From Paludibacterium denitrificans (GTDB lineage Bacteria > Pseudomonadota > Gammaproteobacteria > Burkholderiales > Chromobacteriaceae), in contig NZ_WLYX01000001.1 in the NCBI RefSeq assembly GCF_009707705.1, positions 2,170,001-2,234,000 on the forward strand: a DNA stretch of 64,000 bases. The letters are read 5' to 3'. The notes under the pieces are model-generated. The model was not told the DNA's origin. It did no database searches and saw only the letters and a program-made list of their open reading frames with translations. Every line of letters starts with the position of its first letter. Position 1 is the stretch's first letter. Positions 21,088-32,708 of this stretch are shown here, piece by piece. Position numbers and translations under genes: made by a program.

Positions 21088-21114
21088 AACGGGGCGTTAA
21101 TCGCCCCGTTATTC
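21088..21114. terminator. Bidirectional terminator
   Basis: Stem AACGGGGCG / CGCCCCGTT with loop TTAAT, flanked by A-rich sequence on the left and TATT on the right, between the TPM gene (+) and the converging YbaY-like gene (-). Confidence 0.82.
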
Positions 21115-21133
21115 ATTCCTTGTCTGACACCGC

Positions 21134-21556
21134 TTACTGACCGATCAAAACCACTTCCACCGCTGGTTTGCCGTTCTTCATGCCCGGATTGACGGTAACC
21201 GGCGTTCGGCTTTGCAGCTTTAGCTCTCCATCGACATAAACCTGAGCTTCCACTGCATAGTTGCCGTCATGTTTCAGCGCCTGACGGTCATAACACAGGG
21301 CAAATGGCACCGGAAATACCTTGGGTTTTTCCAGTGTTTGCTCGGCTAGTACCGCCGCCGGGGCATCGGCGCGGCTGAGATCAAGCAGGCGCACCCTGAC
21401 TAAGGTAGCGTTCAGCGGTATCTGGATGCGGGCCTGATGCCATACCGAGCCTTCCAGATAGTTCGGCTGGTAGCCGTTATGGCTGGCACAGCCAGCCAGT
21501 AACCCCAGTGCCAGCATGCCAGACGCCATGGTGCGTGTCAGTGAGCGCCAAGCCAT
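21134..21556 (-). CDS. YbaY/YscW-family lipoprotein
   Basis: About 140 residues with a lipoprotein signal (MASGMLALGLLAGCASH, lipobox L-L-A-G-C). The mature part (LNATLVRVRLLDLSRADAPAAVLAEQ, FPVPFALCYD, YAVEAQVYVDGELKLQS) matches the beta-sandwich of YbaY/YscW-domain lipoproteins. Its role is unknown. It begins inside the last codons of ccoH (overlapping ATCA/TGAT), so it appears to be the last gene of the cco run, although functional linkage to the oxidase is not implied by the family. Confidence 0.8.
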   Translation of the reverse strand: MAWRSLTRTMASGMLALGLLAGCASHNGYQPNYLEGSVWHQARIQIPLNATLVRVRLLDLSRADAPAAVLAEQTLEKPKVFPVPFALCYDRQALKHDGNYAVEAQVYVDGELKLQSRTPVTVNPGMKNGKPAVEVVLIGQ

Positions 21557-22101
21557 CAGTTGTCTGCCGCTTCCAGCTTGGGTTTGCCCAGCATCACCAT
21601 CGGGCCTTCGGAGGTTTTCCATTCCGACTGCACGCGCCACTTGTTGCCCTTGTCTTCCAGTTGGACATACCAGTGGTTGGCTTTGACCGGAACCTTGGCC
21701 AGATTGCCCTGATACATATTGTCGCCGGATTTTTTCAGCTCGGCGGTCAGGTCGAAGTCATCCTGCGCCGGATGAATCAGACGCAACAGCAGGGTATCTG
21801 GCAGCGGGCTCTGACTGGTTGTGACTACGCGCAGGCTCTTGCCATCACCACCAAACATTACTTGAGCGGTAATGCCCATGGATGCAGCGGCATTGTCCCG
21901 GCGCAATTCCATGTTGATGGCCTTACCCTTCTTGTAATAGTCATCGGTGACCAAGCCATCGTCAGTCTTGATGGCGACAGTCAGGTAGCTCACCCCCACG
22001 ATGACCGATACCAGCGGGATGATCATCAGCAACCACGGCCACGGTTCCTTGAACCAGGGGACGCGGGCCATTGACGGTTTTTTCCATCCATTATTCTCCA
22101 A
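21556..22101 (-). CDS. ccoH: cbb3 oxidase assembly protein CcoH/FixH
   Basis: 181 residues, intact. An N-terminal membrane anchor (EPWPWLLMIIPLVSVIVGVSYLTVAI) leads to a periplasmic FixH domain with DDYYKKGKAINMELRRD and LIHPAQDDFD, both typical. It works in maturation and stability of cytochrome cbb3 oxidase. Located directly after ccoG with a short overlap. An in-frame ATG at 22071 (MARVPW) could be the real start if the first ten residues are not translated. Confidence 0.9.
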   Translation of the reverse strand: MENNGWKKPSMARVPWFKEPWPWLLMIIPLVSVIVGVSYLTVAIKTDDGLVTDDYYKKGKAINMELRRDNAAASMGITAQVMFGGDGKSLRVVTTSQSPLPDTLLLRLIHPAQDDFDLTAELKKSGDNMYQGNLAKVPVKANHWYVQLEDKGNKWRVQSEWKTSEGPMVMLGKPKLEAADN

Positions 22102-23546
22102 TAAAGCTGGATTTTTCTTCCACGTGCAACGCTGGATTGTTGATCGACCGAATCACGAAGTGAATCTCATGGCTACCCTTGGTGGCGTACTGCGGATCGG
22201 CTTGTACACGTACCGAGACACTTTCAGTTTCAGTCGCTTTCACATCGACCGGTTTGTTGACCGGCACCATCTTGATTCCCGGCAGACCTTCTACAGAGAT
22301 AACGAAATGCTGGTTTTGTTCCGTCGTGTTAATGATTTTGATGCTGTAGTTGTTTTCCAGCCAGCCTTCATCTGTCTCTCGCACCAGTGAGGCGCGGTCA
22401 CGAATGATGTCGACCTTGAACGGTTTACGCAAGATCAGCGAGGTAATCGCGGCAACGAGGACAATCGACAGAACCAGCGCATACATTACCACGCGTGGTC
22501 GCTTCAGACGGGAAGGGATTTCCTTCTCCGGATACTTGCCTTCCAGTGCGGCTTCGGTGGTGTAACGAATCAGGCCACGCGGAGAGCCGATCTTGTCCAT
22601 CACTTCGTCGCAGGCATCGATGCAGGCAGCGCAGCCAATGCATTCGTATTGCAGGCCATTGCGGATATCAATACCTACCGGACAAACCTGTACGCAAATG
22701 CCGCAATTGATGCAATCACCCAGATTCTGGGTTTTAGGATCAACGCCTTTCTTGCGTGCACCACGCGGTTCACCACGGTTTTCATCGTAAGAGATGATCA
22801 ACGTGTCTTCATCGAACATCACGCTCTGGAAACGAGCGTACGGGCACATGTATTTGCACACCTGTTCGCGCATGATGCTTAAGCCAACAGATAGGTGAAA
22901 CCGGCATAGAAGAATATCCAGAAGGTTTCCCAAGGGCCGTAATTGAACGTAGGCGCAGCTTTGACCAGATCATGAATTGGGGTGAAGTAGCCGACCAGGG
23001 TAAAGCCAGTCCACAGGCAGAACACGACCATGATCAGCTGTTTGGTCAGCTTGATGCGCAGCTTGTTCAGGCCCATCGGGGCTTTGTCCAGTTTCATCCG
23101 CTTGTTGCGGTCGCCTTCTACCCATTGTTCGATCAACAACATGATCTCGGTGTAGATGGTTTGCGGACAGGCATAACCACACCACAGGCGGCTAAGCAAT
23201 GGTGGTCCAGACAAACAGGCCAAATGCCGCACTCATCAGGAATGCTGCCAGATAGACGAAATCCTGCGGCCAGATGGTCAGGCCAAACAGGAAGAACTTA
23301 CGGTTGACCATGTCAAACAGTACTGCCTGACGGCCATTCCAGTTCAGCCGTGGCAGGCCCGAGGAATACGATTTGCGACAGCAAGACGACAGCCAGGCGC
23401 AGGTTGTTGAACAATCCCTTGACGCTACGCGGGTAAATTTTTTTGGATGCTGCATACAGCGAGATGGTTTCCTCGTCTCCCGGCTTCTTGCCGTTGGGAG
23501 GCGTTTGTTCCACTTTGATGGGAATTTCTTTTAATGAGTCTGACAT
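22091..23546 (-). CDS. ccoG: cbb3 oxidase accessory ferredoxin-like protein CcoG
   Basis: Polytopic iron-sulphur membrane protein (RdxA/FixG type) implicated in copper reduction for cbb3 assembly. About 480 residues. Membrane segments, LWCGYACPQTIYTEIM, EQVCKYMCPYARFQSVM, then two ferredoxin clusters C-I-N-C-G-I-C-V-Q-V-C-P and C-I-G-C-A-A-C-I-D-A-C, and a C-terminal Ig-like domain (SRLKRPRVVMYALVL...). Scars at 23191-23197 (restores T-I-A-G-R-L-W-C) and 22877-22884 (restores L-L-A-G-I-M-R-E-Q), plus an extra G near 23356. Every Cys expected in the family is present. Confidence 0.93.
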
Positions 23547-23670
23547 GGTAGTTCTCTTTAGAGAAGATTTCGCAAAGCACACCTGCCTGCTGATGAGCTT
23601 TACGCAAGCCTCGCTTTAAGTCCAGAGCCTATTCTAATTTTACATAATTGTATATTGATGCCACTAAAAC

Positions 23671-23696
23671 ATACTGCCCGCAGAAGCGGGCAGTAT
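23671..23696 (-). terminator. Hairpin after ccoP
   Basis: An eleven-base stem (ATACTGCCCGC and complement) with an AGAA loop; on the minus strand it is followed by GTTTTAGT. It probably ends most ccoNOQP transcripts and lies between ccoP and ccoG. Confidence 0.75.
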
Positions 23697-23708
23697 GTAG
23701 GTCAAAGC

Positions 23709-24621
23709 TTACTGTGCTTTGGCGTTGTTGGAGAGGCCCCATACATAGGCAGCTAGCAGGTGTACCTTGCCTTCGCCCGTGAAGTCTTTCCAAGCATCTG
23801 GTTGTTGCGGCCATTGGTAATGGTTTCGATGATGGTTTTTTCAGTACCACCATACAGCCAGATGTTGTCAGTCAGGTTCGGTGCACCCAGTTGCTGGTTA
23901 CCCTTGCCGTCCGGACCGTGGCAAGCCGAGCACACGGCGGTAAAGGTTTCCTTACCACGGGTAGCGCGTTCGGCATCATGCTTCTTGCCGGACAGCGACA
24001 TCACGTAGTTGGCAACGTCCTTAACCTTCTCTTCACCGAATGCCGAACCCCACGCTTAAGCATCTGACCATGACGACCAGCCAGAATGGTGGTTTCGATG
24101 GTTTTCGGATCACCACCATACAGCCAGTCTTTGTCGGTCAGGTTAGGGAAGCCCTTGGCGCCGCGTGCGTCAGAGCCGTGGCACTGTACGCAGTAGGTCT
24201 GGAACAGGCGCTTACCCATTTCCTGTGCATTCGGATCGGCTGCAACGGCTTTCAAGTCCAGCTTCTGATACTTGTCGTACAGAGGCTGATACTTGGCTTC
24301 CGCTTGTGCACGTTCTTCCTTGTACTGGCCCACTTGAGTCCAGCCGCGGATGCCCGGGAAGGAACCCAGGCCCGGATACAGAACAAAGTAGACTGCACCG
24401 AAGATCAGCGTGATGTAGAACATCAACATCCACCAGCGAGGCAGTGGGTTGTTGTACTCCGCCAAATCTCCATCCCATACGTGACCCAGCGTCTCGACTT
24501 TTTCCCCTTTCTTGACCGTAGTCTTGGACTGGGAGAAAAGCAGGTAGGTCAGGCCAATAATGCCTGCCACCACGATGACGGTGATGTACACACTCCAGAA
24601 ATCGCTAACAAAATCACTCAT
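23709..24621 (-). CDS. ccoP: cbb3 cytochrome c oxidase subunit III (dihaem cytochrome c)
   Basis: Membrane-anchored dihaem cytochrome c carrying electrons to CcoO and CcoN. About 302 residues. Two N-terminal helices (YITVIVVAGIIGLTYLLF; WWMLMFYITLIFGAVYFVLYPGLG) precede two cytochrome c domains with haem sites C-V-Q-C-H-G and C-S-A-C-H-G and axial-Met regions R-H-G-Q-M and R-N-N-Q-M. Both axial regions were hit by the GCCGGC problem: 24054-24061 (GCTTAAGC; restores Q-M-P-A-W-G-S) and near 23793 (GCCGGCT reduced to GCT; restores Q-M-P-A-W-K-D). With these repaired it ends ...WGLSNNAKAQ. Confidence 0.94.
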
Positions 24622-24809
24622 TATTTTGCTCCGTCGGAAACCTTGTCCGTGTCGGTTTCCTGCACTTTGTCGTCGTCAAGGAAGAGCTGATTAGCCGCTT
24701 CCTCGTACCGGTCTTTGGAGCGCTTGCTGTAAGCGACGATCAGGATCGCGATGAAAAATACGAAACAGATCACCGTGAACAGCGAACGCCCAAACGTAAC
24801 CCAGTCCAT
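24621..24809 (-). CDS. ccoQ: cbb3 oxidase small subunit CcoQ
   Basis: 62-residue single-helix protein (SLFTVICFVFFIAILIVAYSKRSKDRYEEAA) with a charged tail, the size and form of CcoQ/FixQ. It overlaps ccoP by ATGA-type coupling and lies just after ccoO. Confidence 0.9.
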   Translation of the reverse strand: MDWVTFGRSLFTVICFVFFIAILIVAYSKRSKDRYEEAANQLFLDDDKVQETDTDKVSDGAK

Positions 24810-24812
24810 GAC

Positions 24813-25431
<619 letters not shown>

Positions 25432-25450
25432 GTTGTATACCTCGTTCCGC

Positions 25451-26879
25451 TCAAGCGTGAGCCGATGCGTCAATGGCCGGGATCTTGGCATCCACGGCAC
25501 GACCAGCGGCGACAGTGCGGAAGGTGTTGTAAGCCATCAGGAGCATGCCGGACAGATACATCAGACCGCCCAGCAGACGTACGAAGTGGTACGGATAGGT
25601 GGCTTTCACGGCTTCAACGAAGGCATAGGTCAGAGTGCCATCGGCGTTCAGGGCACGCCACATCAGACCTTGGGTAACGCCCGAGATCCACAGTGCGGCG
25701 ATGTACAGTACCACGCCAACGGTAGCCAGCCAGAAGTGGGCTTCGATCAGTTTGATGCTATACATTTGCTCACGGCCAAACAGGCGCGGCAGCAGGTAGT
25801 ACATGGAACCGATGGTAATGAAGCCTACCCAGCCCAGAGCGCCCGAGTGCACGTGACCAACGGTCCAGTCGGTGTAGTGGGAGAGGGCGTTGACGGTCTT
25901 GATGGCCATCATCGGGCCTTCGAAGGTGGACATACCGTAGAAGGACAGGGCAACGACCAGGGAACTTCAGGATCGGGTCGGTGCGCAGTTTGTGCCAAGC
26001 GCCAGACAGGGTCATGATGCCGTTGATCATGCCGCCCCAGCTAGGTGCCAGCAGGATGAGGGAGAACACCATACCTACCGACTGGGTCCAGTCCGGCAGA
26101 GCGGTATAGTGCAGGTGGTGAGGACCTGCCCACATGTAGGTGAAGATCAGTGCCCAGAAGTGCACAACGGACAGACGATAGGAGTAAACCGGACGGCCAG
26201 CTTGCTTCGGTACGAAGTAGTACATCATGCCGAGGAAGGCTGCAGTCAGGAAGAAGCCCACTGCGTTGTGGCCGTACCACCATTGAACCATGGCATCCAC
26301 TGCACCCGGATAAACCGAGTAGGATTTCCACATGGTGACCGGAATTTCCAGGTTGTTGAAGATGTGCAGCAGGGCTACCGCCGGGATGAACGCACCGTAG
26401 AACCAGTTGGCTACATAGATGTGTTTTACCTTGCGGATGGCGATGGTGCCGAAGAACACGATGGCATAGGCAACCCATACCACGGTGATCAGCAAGTCAA
26501 TCGGCCATTCCAGTTCAGCATATTCCTTGGAGCTGGTAATGCCCAAAGGAAGCGTGATGGCGGCAGACAGGATAACCAGTTGCCAGCCCCAGAAGGTGAA
26601 GGCAGCCAATTTGTCTGAAATCAGACGGACATTACAAGTGCGCTGCACCACGTAGTACGACGTGGCAAACAAACCACTACCGCCGAAAGCAAAAATCACA
26701 GCGTTAGTGTGCAGCGGGCGCAACCGGCCAAAGTGGAAGTACGGTCCGAAGTTAAGCTCCGGCCATACCAATTGGCTGGCAATAATGACGCCCACCAGCA
26801 TGCCAACAATGCCCCAAACTACGGTCATGATGGCAAACTGGCGCACCACCTTATAGTTATAAGTGGATTGCGTTTCCAT
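25451..26879 (-). CDS. ccoN: cbb3 cytochrome c oxidase subunit I
   Basis: Catalytic haem-copper subunit, about 476 residues and 12 membrane helices, reducing oxygen with proton pumping. Visible: [17 protein letters not shown] (haem b His), [25 protein letters not shown] (CuB region with Y and H), [17 protein letters not shown] (His pair) and [14 protein letters not shown] (haem ligands). One extra C near 25964 (CCTGG read as CCCTGG) breaks the frame; repair gives [22 protein letters not shown]. First gene of the operon; high-affinity cbb3 oxidases serve microaerobic respiration. Confidence 0.95.
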
Positions 26880-27095
26880 TTAAGGTTTTCTCCAAGGTTG
26901 CAAACTCAGAACGTGACAAACCATGGCGACTTGAACCCTTCCTGACTGCCCCAATCTTACATAGTCAGTCGGGCCGCGCCGCGGGGAACCGATCTTCAGA
27001 GATACATAAGCGTTGACCTCTGCCGCAGGCTTGCTGGTTGCATGCTTGTCGCAGACGCTTTTTCCCCATTTATTCAACTCGGCATTCTAAATCAT

Positions 27096-27105
27096 ATTGG
27101 CCGAA
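27096..27105 (+). repeat. Intergenic uptake-like repeat, ATTGGCCGAA variant
   Basis: One of only two of the about 45 nine-base cores that lack the leading G. Between ccoN and the M61 gene. Confidence 0.8.
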
Positions 27106-27239
27106 TGGGGCCAGATGATTGCCGTATGCCTGTCGGGTTTCCCGTTTACCATTTTTTGACGTTAAGCGTAGCGGGCTCGGGCGGATGACTTGCCTGATGC
27201 CGCTTATGGGGGATTATATTGTCATGCCCCCGTTACCCC

Positions 27240-27253
27240 TTGATGTAGGTCAA
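27240..27253. promoter_or_regulatory. FNR/Anr-like box
   Basis: TTGATGTAGGTCAA fits TTGAT-N4-(A/G)TCAA. cbb3 operons are commonly FNR/Anr controlled, but this site is about 360 bases from the ccoN start and about 75 from the M61 start, so its target is unclear. Confidence 0.5.
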
Positions 27254-27327
27254 ATCGTGGGGCGCCGCAACCTGTAGCCAGCAGCAGTGTTAAAATTGGT
27301 GGTCCCTACCCGTTTTGCAGGCCGATC

Positions 27328-29114
27328 ATGAACGTCCCGGTTCGTTATTCCATTTGTCCGGTTGCGCCCGTCGCTCATTTGTTTGAGGTGAGTCTGAAGG
27401 TCAAACATCCCGCCAAGGAGGGTCAGCGTTTTTTCCTTTTAAGCGTGGATTCCCGGCAGTTACATGATTCGCGAGTTTGCCCGTCATATTGTGTCCATAC
27501 GGGCGCGTAGCGGCGGTAAGCCGGTGCAGCTGTGTCAGCTGGATAAGCACACCGGCAGGCTGCACCGGTAAAAGGCACGCTGACGCTGACTTATCAGGTG
27601 TATGCCTATGATTTGTCGGTGCGGGGCGCCTATCTTGACCAGCAGCGTGGGTTTTTTAATGCGTCCAGCGTTTTTCTGGCGGTTGAGGGCTATGAGGACG
27701 AGGACTGTGAGGTGGAAATTTGTCCGCCTGCTGTCCCGGCGTTGTCTGGCTGGCAAGTGGCGACCAGTTTGCTCGCTGCTGGATGTCGACAAGACGTCCG
27801 GCTTTGGTCGTTATCTGGCAGCCAATTACGATGAGTTGCTGGACCATCCGGTGGAGCTGGGCACGTTTGAGCGGGTACGCTTCAAGGCCTGTGGTGTGCC
27901 ACACGAGTTTGTCATTGCCGGGCGTTTCCGTGCCGATCTCAAACGACTGGCGAAGGATGTCAAAAAGATCTGTGAGTACCAGATCAATCTGTTCGGCCAA
28001 CCTGCGCCGTTTGCGCGCTATGTCTTTTTGCTGTTTGTTGGCAAGGATATCTATGGCGGGTTGGAGCATCGCGCTTCAACCGCACTGATGGCTAGCCGCG
28101 ATGATCTGCCTGCGCCGGGGGCAACCGAGATTAGCGATGGCTATTTGCAATTGCTGGGTTTGATCAGCCATGAATATTTCCACAGCTGGAATGTCAAGCG
28201 TATCAGCTTAAGCGGCGTTTGCGCCGTATGATCTGGCGCGCGAAGGCTACACCCGCCTGTTGTGGGCATTTGAAGGGATTACTTCCTATTACGATGACCT
28301 GACGCTGGTGCGTTGCGGGCTGATTGACCGCAAGCGCTATCTGGGCTTGCTGGCGCAGACCATCTCGGGGGTGCAGCGTGGGGCTGGGCGTCTCAAGCAA
28401 ACGCTGGAAGAATCCAGTTTCAACGCCTGGACCAAATACTACCGGCAGGATGAGAACAGCCCCAACAGCATTGTCAGCTACTACACCAAAGGTGCACTGG
28501 CGGCATTGGCGCTGGATTTGACCATCCGGCGCGATAGCGCGGGCCAGCTGTCACTGGATGATGTGATGCGCGCGCTCTGGCAGAAATGGCTGGCCGATGG
28601 CCAAGGGTTGGCCGAAAACGAATGGGAAGCGGTGGCGCAACAAGTGACCGGGCTGGACTTGGGCGAGTTTTTTGAACGCGCCTTGCGCCGCACGGATGAT
28701 CTGCCGTTGGCTGAACTGTTGGCGACACAAGGCGTCAGCTTGCTGTGGGATGTGGCCCAGAGTGTGGCGGATCGCGGCAGCGTACTGGATGGCGCACCGG
28801 CCAAGGCGCCACGGGTGTCGTTGGGCGTCAAGACCGCCGCTGATCCGCTCGGTCTCAAGTTGGTTCATGTGCTGGAGGGCGGTGCCGCGCAGCAGGCCGG
28901 GTTGTCTGGCGGTGACATTTTGCTGGCGCTTGATGGCTTGCGGCTGTTTGATCTGGATAAGGCGCTGGCCCGTTATCAGCCGGGCGATACTGTGACGCTA
29001 CATGCCTTCCGCCGTGATGAATTATTGATGCGTGACATTGCTTTGCCCGCGGCCCCCGCCGATACTTGCCGCCTGTTGCTGGCCGATGAGGGCGGCCAGT
29101 GGTTGGTGCACTGA
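27328..29114 (+). CDS. M61 family glycyl aminopeptidase with PDZ domain
   Basis: Zinc metallopeptidase of about 595 residues. N-terminal beta domain (YSICPVAPVAHLFEVSLKV), a catalytic domain with GLISHEYFHSWNVKRI (HEXXH variant H-E-Y-F-H) followed by E in AFEGITSYYDDL, and a C-terminal PDZ (GLKLVHVLEGGAAQQAGLSGGDILLALDG). Breaks at 27437-27444 (GCCGGC scar; restores F-F-L-P-A-W-I-P-G-S-Y-M-I-R), 27556 (CCTGG read CCGG), near 27780, and 28206-28213 (GCTTAAGC; restores the family block K-R-I-K-P-A-A-F-A-P-Y-D-L). Substrates in bacteria are poorly known; N-terminal Gly/Ala peptides are likely. Confidence 0.88.
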
Positions 29115-29182
29115 TTATTTTGTGGCGCGGTGAGGCCAGCGTTAGGCCAAGCCGTCGTTCCGTATAGAAAAAGAGAGAAAAC

Positions 29183-31808
29183 ATGGCACAGCAACCTCAA
29201 GTCAAATATCGAAACGATTACGCCGTTCCGCCGTTTCTGGTCGACCGCGTGGATTTGAAGTTCGATATCGAGGACAGTGTGACCAAGGTGTCTTCACGCC
29301 CGGTGATCAATCGCAACAGCAAAGCTTAAGCGGCGGCCGATCTGGTGCTGGATGGTTCCGCCCGGCTGCTGGCCGTAACGCTGGATGGCGAAAGGTTGGC
29401 CGAACCGCGTTATGAGCTGGATGGCGAACAACTACGCCTGCATGACGTCCCGGACAGCTTCATTCTGGAAGTGGAAACCGAGCTGGAGCTTAGCCGCCAA
29501 TACCAGCCTGATGGGGCTGTATGCCTCCAATGGCAACCTGTTTACCCAATGCGAGCCGGAAGGCTTCCGCAAGATAACCTATTATCTGGACCGTCCGGAC
29601 GTGATGGCCAAATTCACCACCACCATCGTAGCTGACAAGCAGAAGCTGCCGGTGTTGCTGTCCAATGGCAACAAGGTGGGCGAGGGCATGGTGGACAAAA
29701 AACGCCACTGGGTGAAATGGGTCGATCCGTACAAAAAAAGCCTACCTGTTTGCGCTGGTTGCTTAAGCAAGTTGTCTGCGCTGCGTAGCCAGTATGTCAC
29801 GGCGCGTGGGCGCAATGTGCTGCTGGAGATCTGGACCGAACCGGCCGATCAGGACAAGGCCGCGCATGCGCTGGAGTCGCTCAAGCACGCGATGAAATGG
29901 GACGAAGAGCGCTTTGGCCCGGAATACGATCTGGATATTTACATGATCGTGGCGGTGGGCGACTTCAACATGGGGGCGATGGAAAACAAGGGCCTCAACA
30001 TTTTCAACACCAAGTATGTGCTGGCGCGGCAGGATACGGCTACCGATAGCGATTTCCACAACGTGGAACGGGTGATCGGCCACGAATACTTCCATAACTG
30101 GACCGGTAACCGCGTCACTTGTCGCGACTGGTTCCAGCTCAGCCTGAAAGAAGGCCTGACGGTGTTCCGCGACCAGGAATTTGGCGCCGACATGAGCAGC
30201 CGCGCGGTCAAGCGCATTGAAGATGTCAAAGCGCTGCGCGCCATGCAGTTTCCGGAAGATGCTGGCCCGATGGCGCACCCGATTCGCCCCGACTCGTATA
30301 TCGAGATGAACAACTTCTACACCATGACGGTGTATGAAAAGGGCGCCGAAGTCGTTCGCATGTACCAGACCCTGCTTGGGCGCGATGGCTTCCGCAAGGG
30401 CATGGAGCTGTATTTCCGTCGCCATGACGGGCAGGCCGTCACCTGCGACGAGTTCCGCGCTGCCATGGCCGACGCCAACGGCGTTGATCTCACCCAGTTT
30501 GCCTTGTGGTACAGCCAGGCTGGCACGCCGCGTCTGCAAGTGGAAGGCCGCTACAGCCCGGCTGAGCAATCCTACACGCTGACCGTGCGTCAATCGACTC
30601 CGGCCACGCCCGGCCAGCCGGACAAACAGCCGTTGCACATTCCGCTGGCGTTGGGGCTGGTTGGTGCCGATGGCCATGATCTGCCGTTGCAACTGGAAGG
30701 CGAAGCGCAGCCGCAAGGCACGACGCGGGTGCTGGATATCAAACAGGCAGAGCAGCGGTTTACCTTTATCCATGTGGCGGCCGAGCCGGTACCGTCGCTG
30801 TTGCGCGGCTTCTCCGCGCCGGTGCGGCTGGAGTTTGACTGGCGCGACGATCAGCTGGCCTTCCTGATGGCTCACGACAGCGACAGCTTCAGCCGCTGGG
30901 AAGCTGGCCAGACGTTGGCCGAACGCCTGCTGTTGCGCTTGCTGGCCGAGCAGGCTGCTGGCCAGACGCTGACGTTGCCGGAGGCATTTGTCACCGCTTT
31001 CCGTGCTGTCCTGAAAGATGAATTGGCCGATCCGGCCTTCAAGGCGCTGATGCTGGGCTTGCCGTCAGAATCAGACCTGCTGGAGCTGGTGGACGATGCC
31101 GATCCGGAACAGATCCATCGGGTGCGTACCTTCGTGCTGGATCAACTGGCCGCCGCGTTGCGCGCCGAATGGCGCGAGGCGTACGAACTCAACCAGACGC
31201 GCGATTACCGCCCGCAGGACGCTGGCAAGCGTGATCTGAAGAACCGGGCGCTGGGCATGCTTAACCGTCTGGGCGATAGCTGGTCGGCGACTACCGCGCG
31301 TAAGCAGGGGCAAGATGCCGACAACATGACCGATCAGATGGGCGCCATGCTGGCCCTGCGTGATCGCGCCGGCCTCGAGCGTGAAGAGTGTTATGCCGCG
31401 TTTGCCTGCCGTTGGCAGCACGATGCGCTGGTCATGGACAAGTATTTTGCGCTGGTGGCGGGTAGCCAGTTGCCGGATACCCGGAGCAGGTGAAAGCCGC
31501 CATGCAGCATCCGGCGTTCTCGCTGAAAAACCCCAACAAGGCGCGCGCGCTGATCGGCTCATTTGCTTAGCAATTTGCGTCATTTCCATGCGGCGGATGG
31601 CAGCGGCTATCGCTTCATTGCCGATCAGGTGCTGGTGATCGACGCCTTCAATCCACAGGTGGCCAGCCGTCTGGTACGTGCCTTTAACCGCCGCAACAAA
31701 CTGGAACCGGGGCGTCGGGCATTGATGACGGCCGAGCTGCAACGACTGTTGGCGGCCAAACTGTCCAAGGATGTTTACGAGATCGTAGCCAAGAATCTGG
31801 ACGCCTGA
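29183..31808 (+). CDS. pepN: Aminopeptidase N (M1 family)
   Basis: Cytosolic zinc aminopeptidase of about 873 residues, the size of E. coli PepN. Motifs: [18 protein letters not shown] (GXMEN), [37 protein letters not shown] (HEXXH-18-E) and [16 protein letters not shown]. Multiple scars: 29324-29331 (in-frame stop), 29488-29494 (restores E-P-A-A-N-T-S-L), an A-run error at 29711 compensated by 29761-29768 (restores L-V-A-G-K-L), a C-run error near 31481 and 31565-31571 (restores S-F-A-G-N-L-R-H-F). Clear Shine-Dalgarno (AAAGAGAG) 10 bases before the ATG. Confidence 0.95.
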
Positions 31809-31933
31809 TCTGGCGCCGCCCGCAGCGCAGGCCAGCGGGCGCAAAGGCATTTATCCGAGATTGATCGGATGCCGGGCCGTGTACTGCCGTGTTGAGCGGC
31901 ACGCTACACGGCCTTGGTGTGTCTGGCGCCGGT

Positions 31934-31943
31934 TTTCGGCCAA
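31934..31943 (-). repeat. Intergenic GTTGGCCGAA copy
   Basis: Exact 10-mer on the minus strand with GG before and AAA after, between pepN and the oxygenase gene. Confidence 0.9.
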
Positions 31944-31997
31944 CCCTTTATCCTTTGGGCGACGTTCGCGTGCGGTCCGCTGGGGAGAATGTTTACT

Positions 31998-32654
31998 ATG
32001 ACTGAACAACTGTTATCGGCAAGCGTGGCGAGCCCACCGCCCGTACTGGACAGCATTATCAATACGTTGGCCGAACAGGGGTGGGTGATCGACCGCAGCT
32101 TGTTCACGCCGCAGGATATCGCCCTGTTGCGCGACGAATGTGTCCAGCACTGGCGTCAGGGCGAGTTCCACGAGGCGGCGATCGGTCAGGCCAGCGAGCA
32201 GCGCCGCCTGAGTGAAATCCGCTCCGACTCGGTATTATGGCTGGATGAAGACAACGCCCCACCAGCGGTGGCCGCCTATTTTGCCAAGCTGGAGCAGATC
32301 CGTCAGGCGGTGAATCAGTCCTTGTTCATGGGGTTGGTCGAGCTGGAATCGCACTTTGCCGTGTTTCCGACCGGCGCGTTTTACAAGAATCATCTGGATC
32401 GTTTTCGCCACGACGATGCCCGAACCCTGAGTGCCGTGCTCTATCTGAATCAGGACTGGCCGGACGATGCCGGTGGCGAAATGCGGCTGTATCTGGACCC
32501 TGAGTGTCAGCATCATCTGGACGTTGCGCCAGAGGCCGGGACGCTGGTGTTGTTTTTGTCCGATCGCTTCTGGCACGAGGTTTTACCGGCGCGTCAGCCG
32601 CGTTTATCCATTACCGGCTGGTTCCGCCGCCATACGGGAAACGTGCCTTGGTAA
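31998..32654 (+). CDS. 2-oxoglutarate/Fe(II) oxygenase (prolyl-4-hydroxylase-like)
   Basis: 218 residues, intact. Double-stranded beta-helix dioxygenase with the iron triad H-X-D in YKNHLDRFRHDD and the distal His in RFWHEVLPA, then the 2-oxoglutarate-binding Arg in PRLSITGWFRR. Resembles the Pseudomonas PPHD-like/SM-20 group, which can hydroxylate a protein proline (for example elongation factor Tu), but the substrate here is not known. Located alone between pepN and aroC. Confidence 0.88.
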   Translation: MTEQLLSASVASPPPVLDSIINTLAEQGWVIDRSLFTPQDIALLRDECVQHWRQGEFHEAAIGQASEQRRLSEIRSDSVLWLDEDNAPPAVAAYFAKLEQIRQAVNQSLFMGLVELESHFAVFPTGAFYKNHLDRFRHDDARTLSAVLYLNQDWPDDAGGEMRLYLDPECQHHLDVAPEAGTLVLFLSDRFWHEVLPARQPRLSITGWFRRHTGNVPW

Positions 32655-32708
32655 TGGGCCGTGTTAAAATCGTTAAAAACCAATTAGGCCATAAAGGGAT
32701 CACAGAAG

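Larger units (their letters stand above)
26880..27327. other. Divergent gap between ccoN and the M61 peptidase gene
   Basis: About 450 bases with no convincing gene. Contents seen: a GTTGGCCGAA-family repeat at 27096-27105, an FNR/Anr-like box at 27240-27253, and a TTAAGC string near 27163 that may be another GCCGGC scar. Promoters for both flanking genes should lie here. Confidence 0.6.

Noticed and set aside
26880-27077. 65-codon minus-strand ORF upstream of ccoN
   Set aside because: No recognisable motif and no Shine-Dalgarno; treated as leader sequence.
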